From NCBI RefSeq assembly GCF_002127325.2, contig NC_035448.2, forward strand, positions 127,818,561-127,882,560: a stretch of 64,000 nucleotides of DNA. The letters are read 5' to 3'. Numbering within the stretch: position 1 is the first letter of the stretch; each line of letters begins with the position of its first letter. This document shows positions 46,953 to 59,126 of the stretch, piece by piece. Below the pieces are notes generated by a model that ran no database searches, was not told where the DNA came from, and was given only the letters and a program-made list of their open reading frames with translations. Both the position numbers and the translations under genes were made by a program. Source of the stretch: Helianthus annuus (taxonomy: Eukaryota; Streptophyta; Magnoliopsida; Asterales; Asteraceae).

Positions 46953-49184
46953 TTATATATCTTCTGAGTGGGATGTTTGGCATCCCATGTTGCACCGTCG
47001 GAGAGCAGCATCCAAACTCGAATCAATAACCTTCATGTAGTTGACCGGGTCGTCGTCCTCTATTCTCTTCCCAACCCCGAATTTTACTTCATCATCCCCG
47101 TACCTTAGGGTGAGCGTTCCGTCATTCATGTCTACCACTGCTTGTGCGGTGGCGAGAAATGGTCTCCCTAGTATGAGGGGGACTTCGGTGTCTTCTTCCA
47201 TATCGAGTATGACAAAATCGGCCGGATAGACAAATTTGTTTACTTTTACTAGGACATTTTCGATGACACCTTGCGGGAATTTGACGGATCGATCAACAAG
47301 TTGTATGCTCATTTTTGTAGGACTCGTTGTTCCTAGGCCGAGTCTTTTAAACATTGATGAAGTCATGAGGTTAATGCTAGCCCCAAGGTCGGCCAGTGCA
47401 TTACGAACGGGGGAGTCCCCGATCGAGCAGGGAATCGTGAAGCTTCCAGGATCGATTCTCTTTTGGGGAAGTTTGTTGAGTACGAGGGCAGAGCATTCTT
47501 CGCCTAAGTTAACTAATTGCAAAGTTTCAATTTTCTTTTTATGAGTGAGGAAGTCCCTCATGAACTTAGAGTATTTGGGCATTTGGGTTAGGACATCAAT
47601 AAAAGGAATATTGACATGCAATTGTTTCAATAGACTTTCGAATTTTGCGAATGCTCATTGGTCTTTTGACGAATTAACCTACCTGGGTACGGAACTCGAG
47701 GAGCTTTGGAAGGCTCTGATGATGGAGGGGAGTTCTTCTCCTGCAGAGGCGGGGGTATAGTCTCTTCTGTCGGCGGTGACGCTTCCGCAGGCCCCACGGT
47801 GCGGTTTCGTAATGTGATGAGATGAACTTGCGCTTTTGGGTTTGTTTCGGTATTGCTAGGTAATGCACCTTGTGGCCTCTCAGAAAAATTTTGAGCTAGT
47901 TGATTTAATTGTTTTTCTATGTTTTGAATACTAGCTTGTTGATTTCTAAAATTTGATTCTAATTGTAGAAATCTTTCCGAGTTTTTCTTTTCAGTGTCAG
48001 AGATGAGGCGAGATACGGTATCTTCAAGCCTTTCTCGTCCACCTTGTTGTTGAGTGAAATTTTGTGACTCGTTTCTTGGTTGTTGAAAGTTTGTTCGTTG
48101 GTTTTGTTGGTTACTACTATTGCTGGGCTCTCTCCAACCAAGGTTAGGGTGGTTTCGCCATCCTTGGTTGTAAGTGCCCGTTGGAGGACCCGACGGCCTA
48201 GGTCTGTTATCAATGTAGCTTACCGACTCTTGTTGATCGTCTGTTTCTTTCATACAACTCCAATTTTCATGTGGCCCACCACACCCTTCACAAGCCATAA
48301 CCGAGACTGTTTTTGTCATTTCCAATTTTTTTTATTTTTGAAGAAAGGGCCTCGTTTTGGGCTTGTAAAGAAGTGCTTTCATCAACCTTATGGGCGCCTG
48401 GGGCAATAGATTTATTGCCTCGGGGGGTGTGCCACTGAAAATTGGTTTGAGCAATTTCCTCAATTTGGTTATATATTTCATGCGGGCGGCGATTACCTAA
48501 AAGTCCCCCGGAGCTAGAGTCAAGTGTCTGCCTTGTGTGTGGCAACAACCCATTATAGAAAGTGGATACTTGTTGCCATATCGTAAGGCCGTGATGTGGA
48601 CACTTACGCAATAGCTCCTTGAACCTTTCCCAAGTTTCATATAAGGATTCCCCGTCCTCTTGTGACTATGTATTAATTTCAGTCATTAATTTAGCCGTTT
48701 TAGCGGGAGGGAAATACTTGTATAAAAATTTTTGGGCTAGTTCATCCCAGGTGTTTACCGATCCAACTGGGAGGGCGTTGAGCCAAGCTTTTGCTCGGTC
48801 TTTTAGTGAGAAAGGAAACATTCGAAGGCGGATGGCGTCATTTGATGCTCCATTGATCCGAAAGGTATCACATATTTCTAAGAAATTAGTAATGTGTAGA
48901 TGGGGATCCTCGTCCGCAAGCCCATGGAAGGTTGCGGAGTTTTGGAGCATTTGTATCAAATGCGGCCGAAGTTCGAAGTTATTGGCTTCAACATTCGGTG
49001 CGTTGATAGCGGCGCCTAGGTTACCTACGGTGGGTCGTAGATAATCCATGAGCGTACGTTGGTCCGCCATTGGAAGTGGATTCCCCGAAACTTTCTCTTG
49101 GTTCTTGGCTTTTAGTCTTTTTCTGAGAAAGCGTTCGGGTTCTTCTAGAGGTTCTTTTATGTCCTTATTAGAACTGGAGCTCAT
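46953..49184 (-). pseudogene. Gag-protease of element C, broken
   Basis: The Gag part begins MSSSSNKDIKEP and holds FPFSLKDRAKAWLNALP, the typical Athila/Tat core motif. A TAG at 48666-48668 interrupts it; the same frame continues to about 48.29 kb. After a frameshift near 48.32 kb a CEGCGGPHENWSC zinc-knuckle-like motif and a Q/N-rich linker follow. After another shift near 47.64 kb the protease frame (46953-47630) shows ALADLGASINLM, with leucine in place of the usual T/S of DTG/DSG as is common in this lineage, and LILGRPFLATA. No pol follows. Confidence 0.85.
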
Positions 49185-49254
49185 ACACTACGTAGGGGTG
49201 GCGTCTGGTTCCAAGTCCTGCAATAAAAACAGAAAAGAATGCTGGTCAGAAGGT

Positions 49255-49460
49255 TCACCACGGCCCCGTGCTCAGTGAGCACGGCCCGTGGTCGGAGTTA
49301 CAGTGATTGTTTTCCAGATCCCAGTTACTGGAGAGTTGGACACGGCCCCGTGTTGCACCGACACGGCCCCGTGGTCAGCCTTCTGTAACTTGGAAAACTA
49401 AAAATTGCTAGTAACAACGCTGGGCACGGCCCGTGTCCGACCAGGCACGGCCCGTGCTGA
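49255..49460. repeat. CACGGCCCCGTG palindrome doublets (leader)
   Basis: Three pairs of boxes at about 49258-49295, 49335-49378 and 49420-49462, between the gag start and the primer binding site, the same arrangement as in the LTR. Confidence 0.75.
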
Positions 49461-49561
49461 GCTCTGCAGAAGCTAAAAAACTAAGAAAATCCTAAAAAAT
49501 TAAAAAGAAAAATAAAAATATGATTAGGCCGTTGATTCCTAACTTTCTTAAAATCCTTGTG

Positions 49562-49579
49562 TCCCCGGCAGCGGCGCCA
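49562..49579 (-). promoter_or_regulatory. Element C primer binding site (tRNA-Asp)
   Basis: The plus strand reads TCCCCGGCAGCGGCGCCA, which matches the 3' acceptor end of plant tRNA-Asp with one difference, so the minus strand is its complement. It lies six bases from the 5' LTR. This primer is typical of Athila/Tat elements. Confidence 0.85.
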
Positions 49580-49585
49580 AAAACT

Positions 49586-51277
49586 TGATGTGCGTGAAGT
49601 GTGTTATAATTTAGATGTATATTTAAGCCCTTTTTACACTTTTAGCCAAGTTTTAAATTTATAAAACACGATATTTACTAACACTAAATACACATATGGG
49701 CAAGTGCACCCATCGTGGACGTAGTATAGTGTTGGTAAGATACCGATGTCGTCAAAGGACACACGAGCTTTTAATACCGGTTTATCCTCAACGTCTAACC
49801 AAATCAAAATGTTAGAAAAAGATTTTTTAACTAAGAAAATAAAAACTAACTAAATGCTGAAAAATAAAATAAAAATAAAAACAGATAGACAAGATGAATC
49901 ACTTGGATCAGACTCGTGTATTAGTATAACCTTTGATTATTTTCGCACTTTTGCACTTGTTTAAGAGATTATCTTAGTTATTGTAGTAGGCCCCTCTTTT
50001 GAAGGCGACGTTACCCTCAACCCAGTAGTTTGAGTCAGCAAGGATACAATCCTAAAGGGTTGGATTATTGGAAGATAATGAATTAAGTTATTAATGCAAA
50101 TTATGGTAGGCCCCGCTTTTGGCGGTGACTTTACCCTCGACTAAGTAGTCTGAGTCAGCAGGGATACAGTCCTAAATAGCCGGGTTATAGTATTAATAGT
50201 AGTTAACTTATGAGGGGGTCAAAGAGTTTAGATCCCCGCCATCCAATACCTATGGGCATTGAAGGAGATCCTACTAAATTTGACCCAGGTCCCTTGCAGG
50301 ACCTGTAAACGCTGAACAAGGGCAAGACCCTTACCAAACCGTTCCCTTAACCCCCGACCAGGTAGCCAACATACCTCCATATAGACCGTGGAGACATGAA
50401 TGGTGAAAATCTTTTATTTTATATAGACAGTAAAATAATGCCAAGACACCACGGACAAACGATAAGGAAAGATCACCTTCAACATAAGCAACTAGTTATT
50501 AAAGTCATTAATACAAAACCAAATAAAAAGTGCAAAAGATTAAAAATAAAAAGTATTATACTAAACACTTGTCTTCACCAAGTGATGTAAGAGACTTAGG
50601 CAAACATGGCCTTGATTGTCAAGAACTCTTACGATCAATCTTGGATCCCGAGACGACTTACACACTCTATGATGGACAATGGATGATGGTGGTGGATGAT
50701 GGTGTTATGGTGGTGGTGGGTGGTGGATGAAGTGAGAGAGGTGGTGTGCCAAGGGATGAGTTGCAATGAAACCAAGCACTCCTATTTATAGGCTGAACAG
50801 AAGGCTGGGCACGGCCCCGTGTCCGCTGGACATGCCCCCGTGCCTGTCTGACACTCTCTCTCCTCATTAATTGTAATTCGCAATTACAATTAATGCGCCT
50901 GCTGTACTTTCGCCGCGCCCCCGTGTTCACTGGACACGGCCCCGTGGTGGGCAATAGAAGCTTCTATAGGTTTGTCTTTTCTGCTGCGTCTTGGGCACGA
51001 CCCTGTGCTGGCTGAGCACGGGGCGTGTTCAGTCTTCTGCCTTCTCTATTTTGCTTGGGAGGATGCTGTTGAGGGGTCGGACAATCCACTTATGTTCCTT
51101 TTCTTGTATTTATGTTAGATTTAGCTGTCTTTTTGCTTCTTTTGTGAATTTGAGCTCATTTAATCCTGAAAATACAAAAGGAAGACAAAAGCACTCTTTT
51201 TCCAACATTAGTACTTAAAAAGGGTTAGTTTTATGCCTTATTTGATGTGATTTATATGTTGCATTTTACACACATCA
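49586..51277 (-). repeat. Element C 5' LTR
   Basis: 1692 bp. The TATA motif CCTATTTATAGG is at 50781-50792, and palindrome doublets lie at about 50807-51030 on its upstream side in element orientation. It carries the same 120-bp internal duplication as the other copies. Confidence 0.9.
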
Positions 51278-51827
51278 GAAGACCATTTTATAGAGAGTGT
51301 AACGGTTTATTAAGATACGGGTTTCACCCCTGACTTAACAACTTCGTTCCTAATTGTGGTTATGCTCTTCGAATAAATTCGTGAGTTCCACTAGATTTCG
51401 AAATGGAGACTTTCGTCGAGATATGGATGTCACTCCTAAATCAACGAAGGGTTCTCGTGCTAGAAAATGCGCTGAGTGAGCAATCTTATCGAGAGTTCTT
51501 GGTTTTCACACCTGGTCCCGAGTAGATCACTCGGTTGTGATATGCGAGTATTTCGAAAACGTGTGTATTGTGTCAGCCTTAGGAAAGGCTAAGTAGTATT
51601 TCAGCCTTAGGAAAGGCTTCTTTGTTTGAAGCTGTAATACGTGGTGTTCACACAAAGTTGTAGTTTTTAGCAATTTCGACCGAGAGTATCAAGTAGGCCC
51701 ATACAAACCCTACTGGGTTCGTACGAGTCGGCCCGTTGGTACTTAGACAATAGACTAGGTCAATTTCTAAGACGTCGACCCGGACTAGGCCGAGTCACAA
51801 AATTTCACCTAATTCCCTATAGTTATG
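51278..51827 (-). other. Element A 5' leader, part 2
   Basis: It resumes after element C. Non-coding; contains a short tandem TCAGCCTTAGGAAAGGCT repeat at about 51574-51620. Confidence 0.6.
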
Positions 51828-51839
51828 GCTCTGATACCA
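51828..51839 (-). promoter_or_regulatory. Element A primer binding site (initiator Met tRNA)
   Basis: TGGTATCAGAGC on the minus strand, three bases from the right LTR. Confidence 0.88.
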
Positions 51840-51842
51840 ATC

Positions 51843-54461
51843 TTTCACACCCCAACCGATGGCGGAATCATCGGGGCGCGGCACTAGGCGAATCAGATTG
51901 CTCAAGAGAATCCCTAACAACTATATTGCGATAGTATTTATTACATTTGTTATCCCATATGAACAATCAGTACAATCACATAAGTTATCACAGATTTCTT
52001 GTCCTCTCGAACAATACAAATCCGACAACCTAGATTTTAGGTGAGTTTCTAGACCTCCTAGCTTGATTTGATGTAGACTGCGACTAAACCTGCAACATAC
52101 GTTAAAATAATGTCAATACAAAAGTATTGGCGAGTATACAGGTTTGATATGTAATAGTATAATAGATAAAAGCATTTCCACATACATAAACGTAATACAC
52201 GACATATATACTCACAAAACTGATACTACCAGCTAAGTCCTCGAGCTTCGATAGCGATTGCTAAACTAGACCCTGTCGGGCGCAATAGTACTATACTAGT
52301 CATGGTGGGACGTCGCGAGTATAAGTCCTAGCACATATGTAACTAGCATCACGTATAACTATGCACATTGGTCATTCGAAACTGATAAATAGTTTAAGCA
52401 TTTGATGTGATTTGATTTGTAGCAACGTATGTTACACCCAAAAGTGCTAAAGCAAAAAGGGTTCAAGTATACTCACAGTCGGTGCTCAACAAGCAAACAC
52501 AACTTGGTTGGATTGAAGGGAGCGCGTCTGAGATTAGCCTGATTTCAGATTGATAGCGTAAGCGTTGAATAGTGCGATAAACAGTGGCGGTGAACCAAGT
52601 ATCGGATGGCAATCTGATCGGATGGCCAGTCGACCGGGTGGCAATCCGTTCGGATGGTCATTCGATCGGATGACCATTCGATTGGATTGTCGCCTTGTTT
52701 GGTGAAGAGGTGTTTGTGTATGCTGGTTTGCCTTTTGAAGTTTTCGTTGTAGCATTTTGAGAACAGAGAAGTATCTCTACCCTTCAGGTCGGTCGATCGA
52801 ACGGCCAGTCGATCGGGTTGCAACCCGATCGGGTGGTTGTTCGATCGGACGGTGACCCGATCAGCGAGACACTTTGGTTGATAAGTTCATAGCAGACTGG
52901 TCGCTCAATCGAGTGGAAATCCGCTCAGGTGACAATCCGTTGGAACTGATGTGTGGTGAGGATGTGTAAAACGTTTAAGTGTTGAGGATCCAAAAGTCAG
53001 CCGATCGGATGGTCATTCGATCGGACGGCAATCCGATCGGACGACAATCCGTTCGTTGTTCAGATCCTTGAATGTTTAAAAATTTGTTTAAGTCTTGACC
53101 CCAAGTGTAACCCGACCGGATTGCTGGTCGATCGGGTGGCAGTCCGATCGGACGGCAATCCGATCGGATGGTAACCCGTCCCGCAATCTTATCGATTTAC
53201 ATCTTGGCTATTTCATTAAGTTTTTGCGATTTGATCGAGACATTACGACCCCGAGCTAAACAATGGAACTCCACCAAGTCCGAGCCATCGGATCAGATGG
53301 GAATCACCCTGTCCGATCATTTAACTGTTCTCGACGGTTATTCGTGTTTAACACGACAAGCCGGCCATCTCGTCGATAGGAACCAGTTCTCAAACCGACA
53401 CTTCACTATAGGAAAGGTAGAAGGTCTGTACGAGCTCTGTTGCTACCGGTTTCTAGTGAAAAGTTAGGAAAGTTTGAAGAAAAACTTTGAAAACTCAGAT
53501 TTGACTTAGATTTAGGTGAGATTAGTATTTATTCTCCGTGGAATCCATCAGATCTAGACTGTTCTTGATGAGATGTGGTCACACTTCATTGTTCCTAAGA
53601 ACTTCATGATGACATCACCTTAGAACGGCTCAAATCCAACGATTTAACAGTGAAAAGTGAGATTTGATAGTGAGAAAGATGAAGGAGTGCGTGTAGATCA
53701 TAGAAGTACAAGATTTGAGGTAGAAACTTACAAGAATTGCGAGAAATCGAGAGAAAATAGCGAGAAGGCGTCTGGTCGAGATAGAGCAGTCACATCAACT
53801 GTTGTTGATGTGACAAGTGGGGTATTTATAAGCAAAGGAGGAGAAAGGCGGTGCAGTGCATCGGATCGGATGGATGTCCGGTCGGTTGGCTGTCCGGTCG
53901 GATGGCTGTCCGATCGGATGGTTGTCCGATCGGACGACCATTCGATCGAAGTGACATTCGATCAAACGCCACCGGCGAGCTGAGTTTTGGCATTCCGTTT
54001 CAATTGTTAAGAGTTGCGATGGTTTGGTTACACATTCTCATCCACATTTTCATATATTTATTATAATTAGCCACGTTGGGTCGTATATACATATCCATAT
54101 TTCAAAGTTGCGATACAATAAACGGGTTTCGTTTCGAATATGTGATACTTTGCGACGCTTCACGGTCATCGAGGAGGGTAGAATAGGTCCTCACTCAACG
54201 TCATCGTGAACGTTAATGTGTGTGATGCGACATGCGTTTTGAGTAATCAGTTGCACTACGACACATCACGGCTATCAAGGAGGGTAGAATTGGTCCTCAC
54301 TTGACATCTTCGTGGTTGTCAGCAAGTACAATGTGATGTGATAGCGGTGAAATATGCGATAATATGCGAAAATATTGCGATATAGCGATGTATGCGGTAT
54401 AGTTACATTATGATCCGAATCGCTGGTGCTAGGCGTAACGAGTATCACGAGTAGTAACAAC
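51843..54461 (-). repeat. Element A 5' LTR, interrupted by element D
   Basis: It starts TTTCACACC (terminal TG mutated to TT) and keeps the 678 bp missing in the left LTR, including the TATA motif TTATAAATA at 53823-53831 and a 16-bp cassette array at about 53870-53965 just upstream of it. Other arrays lie at about 52600-52690, 52790-52862, 53000-53056 and 53112-53180. Its last bases lie beyond element D, outside the window. Confidence 0.85.
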
Positions 54462-56109
54462 TATCACACCCCGATTTCCACGTGTTTCACCGGTGGGCCT
54501 GGTGGGGGATTACCGTGACGTAGTTGGCAACAATATAGTCAAACCACACAATATTTAAATGCACAGCGGAAGCATAAAGATAGATTATATTTCAACCATC
54601 GATTGTAATATCCAAGTATGACGAATAGTCGAAATAAATCCACAGGGGATCAAAATAAAAATAAAATATTGTTCAACAGATATTGGCATCCCAAGCTTGC
54701 GAGACTCTAACGATGCTAAGGAGTGGCCAGTCTATTTCGTACAGAACCTGCATTTAATCTTTTTGGGAAAATACGTCAGTTTACACTGGTAAATACATTC
54801 AACCGACATTTTTGTAAAATGTTTAATAAAACTGATTTGAATGCACAAGGCACAAACTCTTTATAACTTGGGGTAATTCATAAATTAAATCTTGTAAAAG
54901 AATTACATGTTCACTATGCGTTCAGTCGCCCGGGTCGTGCCGGGTTTAAGGTTAATAGACACGCCACATAGCATAAAGCCGTGGCGGGAAAACCAACGGT
55001 TATACCATTAATAATATAGACACATTGTCGGGTGTACGCCTACACCCGCGTGTCAGGGTCGTGGCCATTTCGTAAAATGATGCCAAGGATATCCGGGACA
55101 TGGTCATTAAGCTCCCAAAGGCGTAAAGCCAACAAAACCAATTTTTAAACGGGTCACATTGATAATACCCGACTACTAATGAGTTGGGGTCTATTGCTCG
55201 ACCAAGCGGTATTTTATATACCGTAACCCAAGCCCATATAACGGAAAATAAGTTAAAAGTATTTACCTGAGCAAGTAATAACCTCAATCAAACAAATGCA
55301 AGTATCTTTTACTGGTCTCCTATTCTGGAACGAAGGTTTATAACAACCTATTAGATTCCTAACGGGTCTTTAATTTAGCCTTAGCTTAGACCGGTCAGTT
55401 TCAAAGGATAATTACGGTTTAATCGCGTGAAAGGCGAAAACCGGGAATGGAATGTGGTTTGGACCCAACAAGTTTGAAGACTTGTTTTACATGGGTATAA
55501 TAACCACACTCTGGATTTGGAGTAAAAACGATAAGGTTTGACCTTTTTCGCTAGTTTATGTAAACTAGTTACATAAACCGAACCGTGCGCGCAAAAGGCG
55601 TAACGGGTAACCGTAGGAGTCCTACACAGGTTTTCTGAGTTAATATGCTCTAAAGAGGTTGTGGTATCAGTAGGATACCTTCCATAATGCCCATAACGAG
55701 TTTAAATCCAATATACACCCCGTAGGGGTATTTCGGTCATTTAAAAGATTATAAAAGAGGTTTCCGAGTTCTACAGGGAATCTGAGTTTTCCAAACAGTT
55801 TATAAAGTCTAAAATACTCTATTTATTATTTAAAATCAGTAGCAACTGGAATCGGGTCAAAATACCATGTAAAACTCAAGTTATGTCCGAAAAGGGTATA
55901 TTTGGTAATTACCGATTCGATGCCATAACCGCAGTTATGGCCGAAAAGGGTATATTTGGTAAAAGAAGTCGTTCAGAGGTATAAATTAACATGTCGACAT
56001 GTCTAAAGATCCTACCACACATCTTTTAATTTGATCCGGGTTTATAATACTTCTGTCGTATGTGACACGTGTCATTTATTTATCGGACACAAATTTTTGA
56101 GGTGTTACA
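54462..56109 (-). repeat. Element D 3' LTR
   Basis: 1648 bp, ending GAGGTGTTACA. TATATAAAATA lies at 55210-55220 (minus strand). A partial tandem duplication at about 55881-55960 repeats CCGAAAAGGGTATATTTGGT. Confidence 0.9.
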
Positions 56110-56127
56110 TCCTCATCCCCCTTAAAA
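56110..56127 (-). promoter_or_regulatory. Element D polypurine tract
   Basis: TTTTAAGGGGGATGAGGA on the minus strand abuts the 3' LTR. Confidence 0.75.
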
Positions 56128-56146
56128 GAAATCTCGACCTAGAGAT

Positions 56147-59126
56147 TTATTGAAATAAATAAGGGTACTTTTCTTTCATCGTGGACTCTACGTCCCACGT
56201 GTACTCGGGACCTCTACGGGCATCCCATTTTACCTTCACTATCGGTATATACTTCCTGCGAAGCTTCTTAACCTGTCGATCCTCGATCGACACATGTTTT
56301 TCAACGAACCTTAAGCTCTCATCGATGTGTACGTCTGTATGCGGTATAACCAGTGATTCATCAGCGAAACACTTCTTCAAGTTACAGATGCGAAACACGT
56401 TGTGGATACCACTGAGCTCCTCCGGTAAGTTTAATTTGTAGGCAACCGATCCGACACGTTCGATTACTTCGAAGGGTCCAATATATCTCGGGCTTAACTT
56501 GCCTTTCTTACCGAATCGTATCACCCCCTTCCAGGGTGATACCTTAAGCAAAACCTTGTCGCCTACTTCGAAATTGAAAGGCTGACGCTTTAAATCTGCG
56601 TAGCTCTTCTGCCTGTCTCGGGCAGCTTTCAATCGATCGCGAATTTGGACAATCTTGTCCGTTGGTTTGAATATTATATCAGGTCCTGTCATCTGGACAT
56701 CTCCAAATTCTGCCCAACAAACGGGCGTTCTACACTTTCTACCATATACGGCTTCAAAAGGTGCAGCCTTAATGCTTGTATGGTAGCTGTTGTTATAGGA
56801 GAATTCGACTAAGGGTAGGTGGTTATCCCAGCTACCACCTAAGTCGATCGCACATGCACGGAGCATGTCTTCCAACATTTGGATTGTATGCTCACTCTGT
56901 CCATCTGTCTGAGGGTGGTAAGCCGTACTGAAATTCAAACGTGTGCCCAAAGATTGTTGGAAACTTTTCCAAAAGTGTGATGTGTATCTGGTATCTCTAT
57001 CAGAGATGATAGACACAGGCACACCATGAAGGGCTACAATCTTATTACAAACAACTGGGCTAAAACATCGGAGCTATGAGTCTCCTTTATGGGTAGGAAA
57101 TGTGCTGACTTAGTCAGTCTATCAACTATTACCCATATTGTATCGTTTCCCTTCTTTGTCTTTGGCAACTTGGTGATGAAACCCATTGTCACCATTTCCC
57201 ATTTCCACTCGGGAAGTTCAGGCTGTTGCAGCAAGCCCGACGGCTTTTGATGTTCAGCTTTTACTTGCGCACAAGTTAAACACTTTGTTACATAGGTGGC
57301 TATAGACTTCTTCAAGCCTGTCCACCAAAAGTTCGCCTTTAAGTCCTGGTACATTTTATCAGCACCAGGATGAACGGAATATCAGGAACTGTGGGCTTCC
57401 TGAAGGATAACGTCTCGCAGACCTCCATAAACAGGAACCCATATCCTCCCATTCAATCTCAGAATTCCATCTTTGCCATAGGATAACTACTCCTCAGTTA
57501 CTCCTAGCTTCTCGTGAGGATAGTTAGCTTCTAACACAGCTTCCTTCTGTGCAGCTAACAATCTCTCATTCAGACTGTTCTTGATTTCAATGCTCTTGGC
57601 ATTGATCCTAATTGGTTTCACTCTTTCTTTTCTGCTCAAGGCATCTGCGACTACGTTGGCCTTGCCTGGATGGTATCTTATTTCACAGTCATAATCGTTC
57701 AGAGTTTCCATCCAACGTCGCTGTCTCATATTCAAATCTTTCTGATTGAATAGATGTTGAAGGCTTTTGTGATCAGAATAGATCACAAATTTAATGCCAT
57801 ACAAGTAATGCCTCCAAAGTTTTAGTGCAAATACAACGGCACCCAACTCCAAGTCATGGGTGGTGTAATTCTTTTCATCCACTTTTAATTGTCGTGACGC
57901 ATAGGCAATCACCTTGCCCCTCTGCATAAGCACACAACCCATACCGGTGTGCGATGCATCGCAATATACGACAAATTCTTCCGTTCCGTCCGGCAATGTC
58001 AACACTGGAGCATTGCTCAGCTTTTGTTTGAGGATATCAAAAGCTTCTTGCTGCTTAGGGCCCCAATTAAACTTTATACTCTTTCTAGTTAAAGAAGTTA
58101 GGGGTGCAGCAATTCTTGAGAAATTTTCGATGAAGCGTCTGTAGTATCCTGCTAGACCTAGGAAACTGCGAATCTCCGTAGGTGTCTTCGGCTCCTGCCA
58201 ATTCATGACGGCTTCAACTTTGGCGGGATCCACCTGGATACCACGCTCGCTGACTACATGTCCAAGGAATTGGACTTCTCGTAGCCAAAATTCGCATTTA
58301 GAGAATTTGGCATAAAGCTTTTCTTGGAGTAGATGAGAATGTCATCGATGAAGACAATGATAAATTTATCCAAATATGGCTTGCAAACGCGATTCATGAG
58401 ATCCATGAATGCGGCAGGTGCATTAGTGAGCCCAAAAGGCATCACTAGGAACTCGAAATGACCATAACGAGTCCTGAAAGCAGTCTTGTGCACATCTTCG
58501 TCCTTGACCTTCAATTGATGGTACCCTGACCTTAGGTCAATCTTGGAAAAGTAGCTCGCTCCTTGCAACTGATCGAATAGATCGTCGATCCTGGGCAAAG
58601 GATATCTATTCTTGATTGTAACCTTATTCAGCTCACGATAATCGATGCATAGACGCATCGAACCATCTTTCTTCTTGACGAACAGGATTGGTGCTCCCCA
58701 AGGAGATGAACTTGGTCTAACAAAACCCTTGGCCAGCAGATCATCTAGCTGCATCCTCAATTCTTTCATTTCCGTGGGTGCCAATCTATAAGGTGCTCTC
58801 GCAATAGGCGCGGCTCCTGGAATGATGTCGATACTGAATTCCACTTGCCTATCTGGTGGCAAACCAGGTAGTTCTTCCGGGAAAACTTCAGGATAGTCAG
58901 AGATGACTGGAATGTCTTCAATCTTGGGTCTCTCTTCACCAATAGTCACCTGTGCCATATAAATGACACATCCCTTCTTCAAACATCTGGATGCCTTTAG
59001 CATAGACACTTGCGCAGGCAATCCATGTCGAGTATCTCCTTGAATAGTGAGTGGTTCTCCAGACGGAGTTTTAATTACCACTTGTTTCTTGTTGCACACA
59101 ATTTGGGCTTGGTTATCGATAACCAA
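56147..59126 (-). pseudogene. Reverse transcriptase, RNase H, integrase and chromodomain-like tail of element D
   Basis: Motifs in order: [36 protein letters not shown], active site FIDDILIYS (about 58330), RNase [11 protein letters not shown], integrase [22 protein letters not shown] and a chromodomain-like end ([18 protein letters not shown]). Lesions: a frame change from gag at about 59.1 kb; a small deletion with frameshift just after the active site at about 58.33 kb; stops near 57485 and 57380; a frameshift near 57.03 kb. The first integrase catalytic residue is changed: MGFITKLP carries Gly (codon 57181-57183) where Asp is expected. Closely related to the pol of element B but not a copy of it. 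Confidence 0.9.

Larger units (their letters stand above)
43541..51277 (-). mobile_element. Element C: Athila/Tat-like element with gag-protease only
   Basis: LTRs are 43541-45234 (1694 bp) and 49586-51277 (1692 bp), with TSD GAAGA on both sides (43536-43540, 51278-51282). The interior has a tRNA-Asp-type primer binding site, a broken gag-protease and then 1.7 kb without coding content before the polypurine tract. Reverse transcriptase, RNase H and integrase are absent. Gag wording, the DLGAS-type protease and the tRNA-Asp primer site point to the Athila/Tat lineage. The solo LTR at 13372-15059 is the same family. Confidence 0.9.

Noticed and set aside
55000..55287. 95-codon minus-strand frame, repeated at 63528-63815
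   Set aside because: Present in both LTRs of element D, spans the LTR promoter area and has no recognisable domain; treated as a chance LTR frame.
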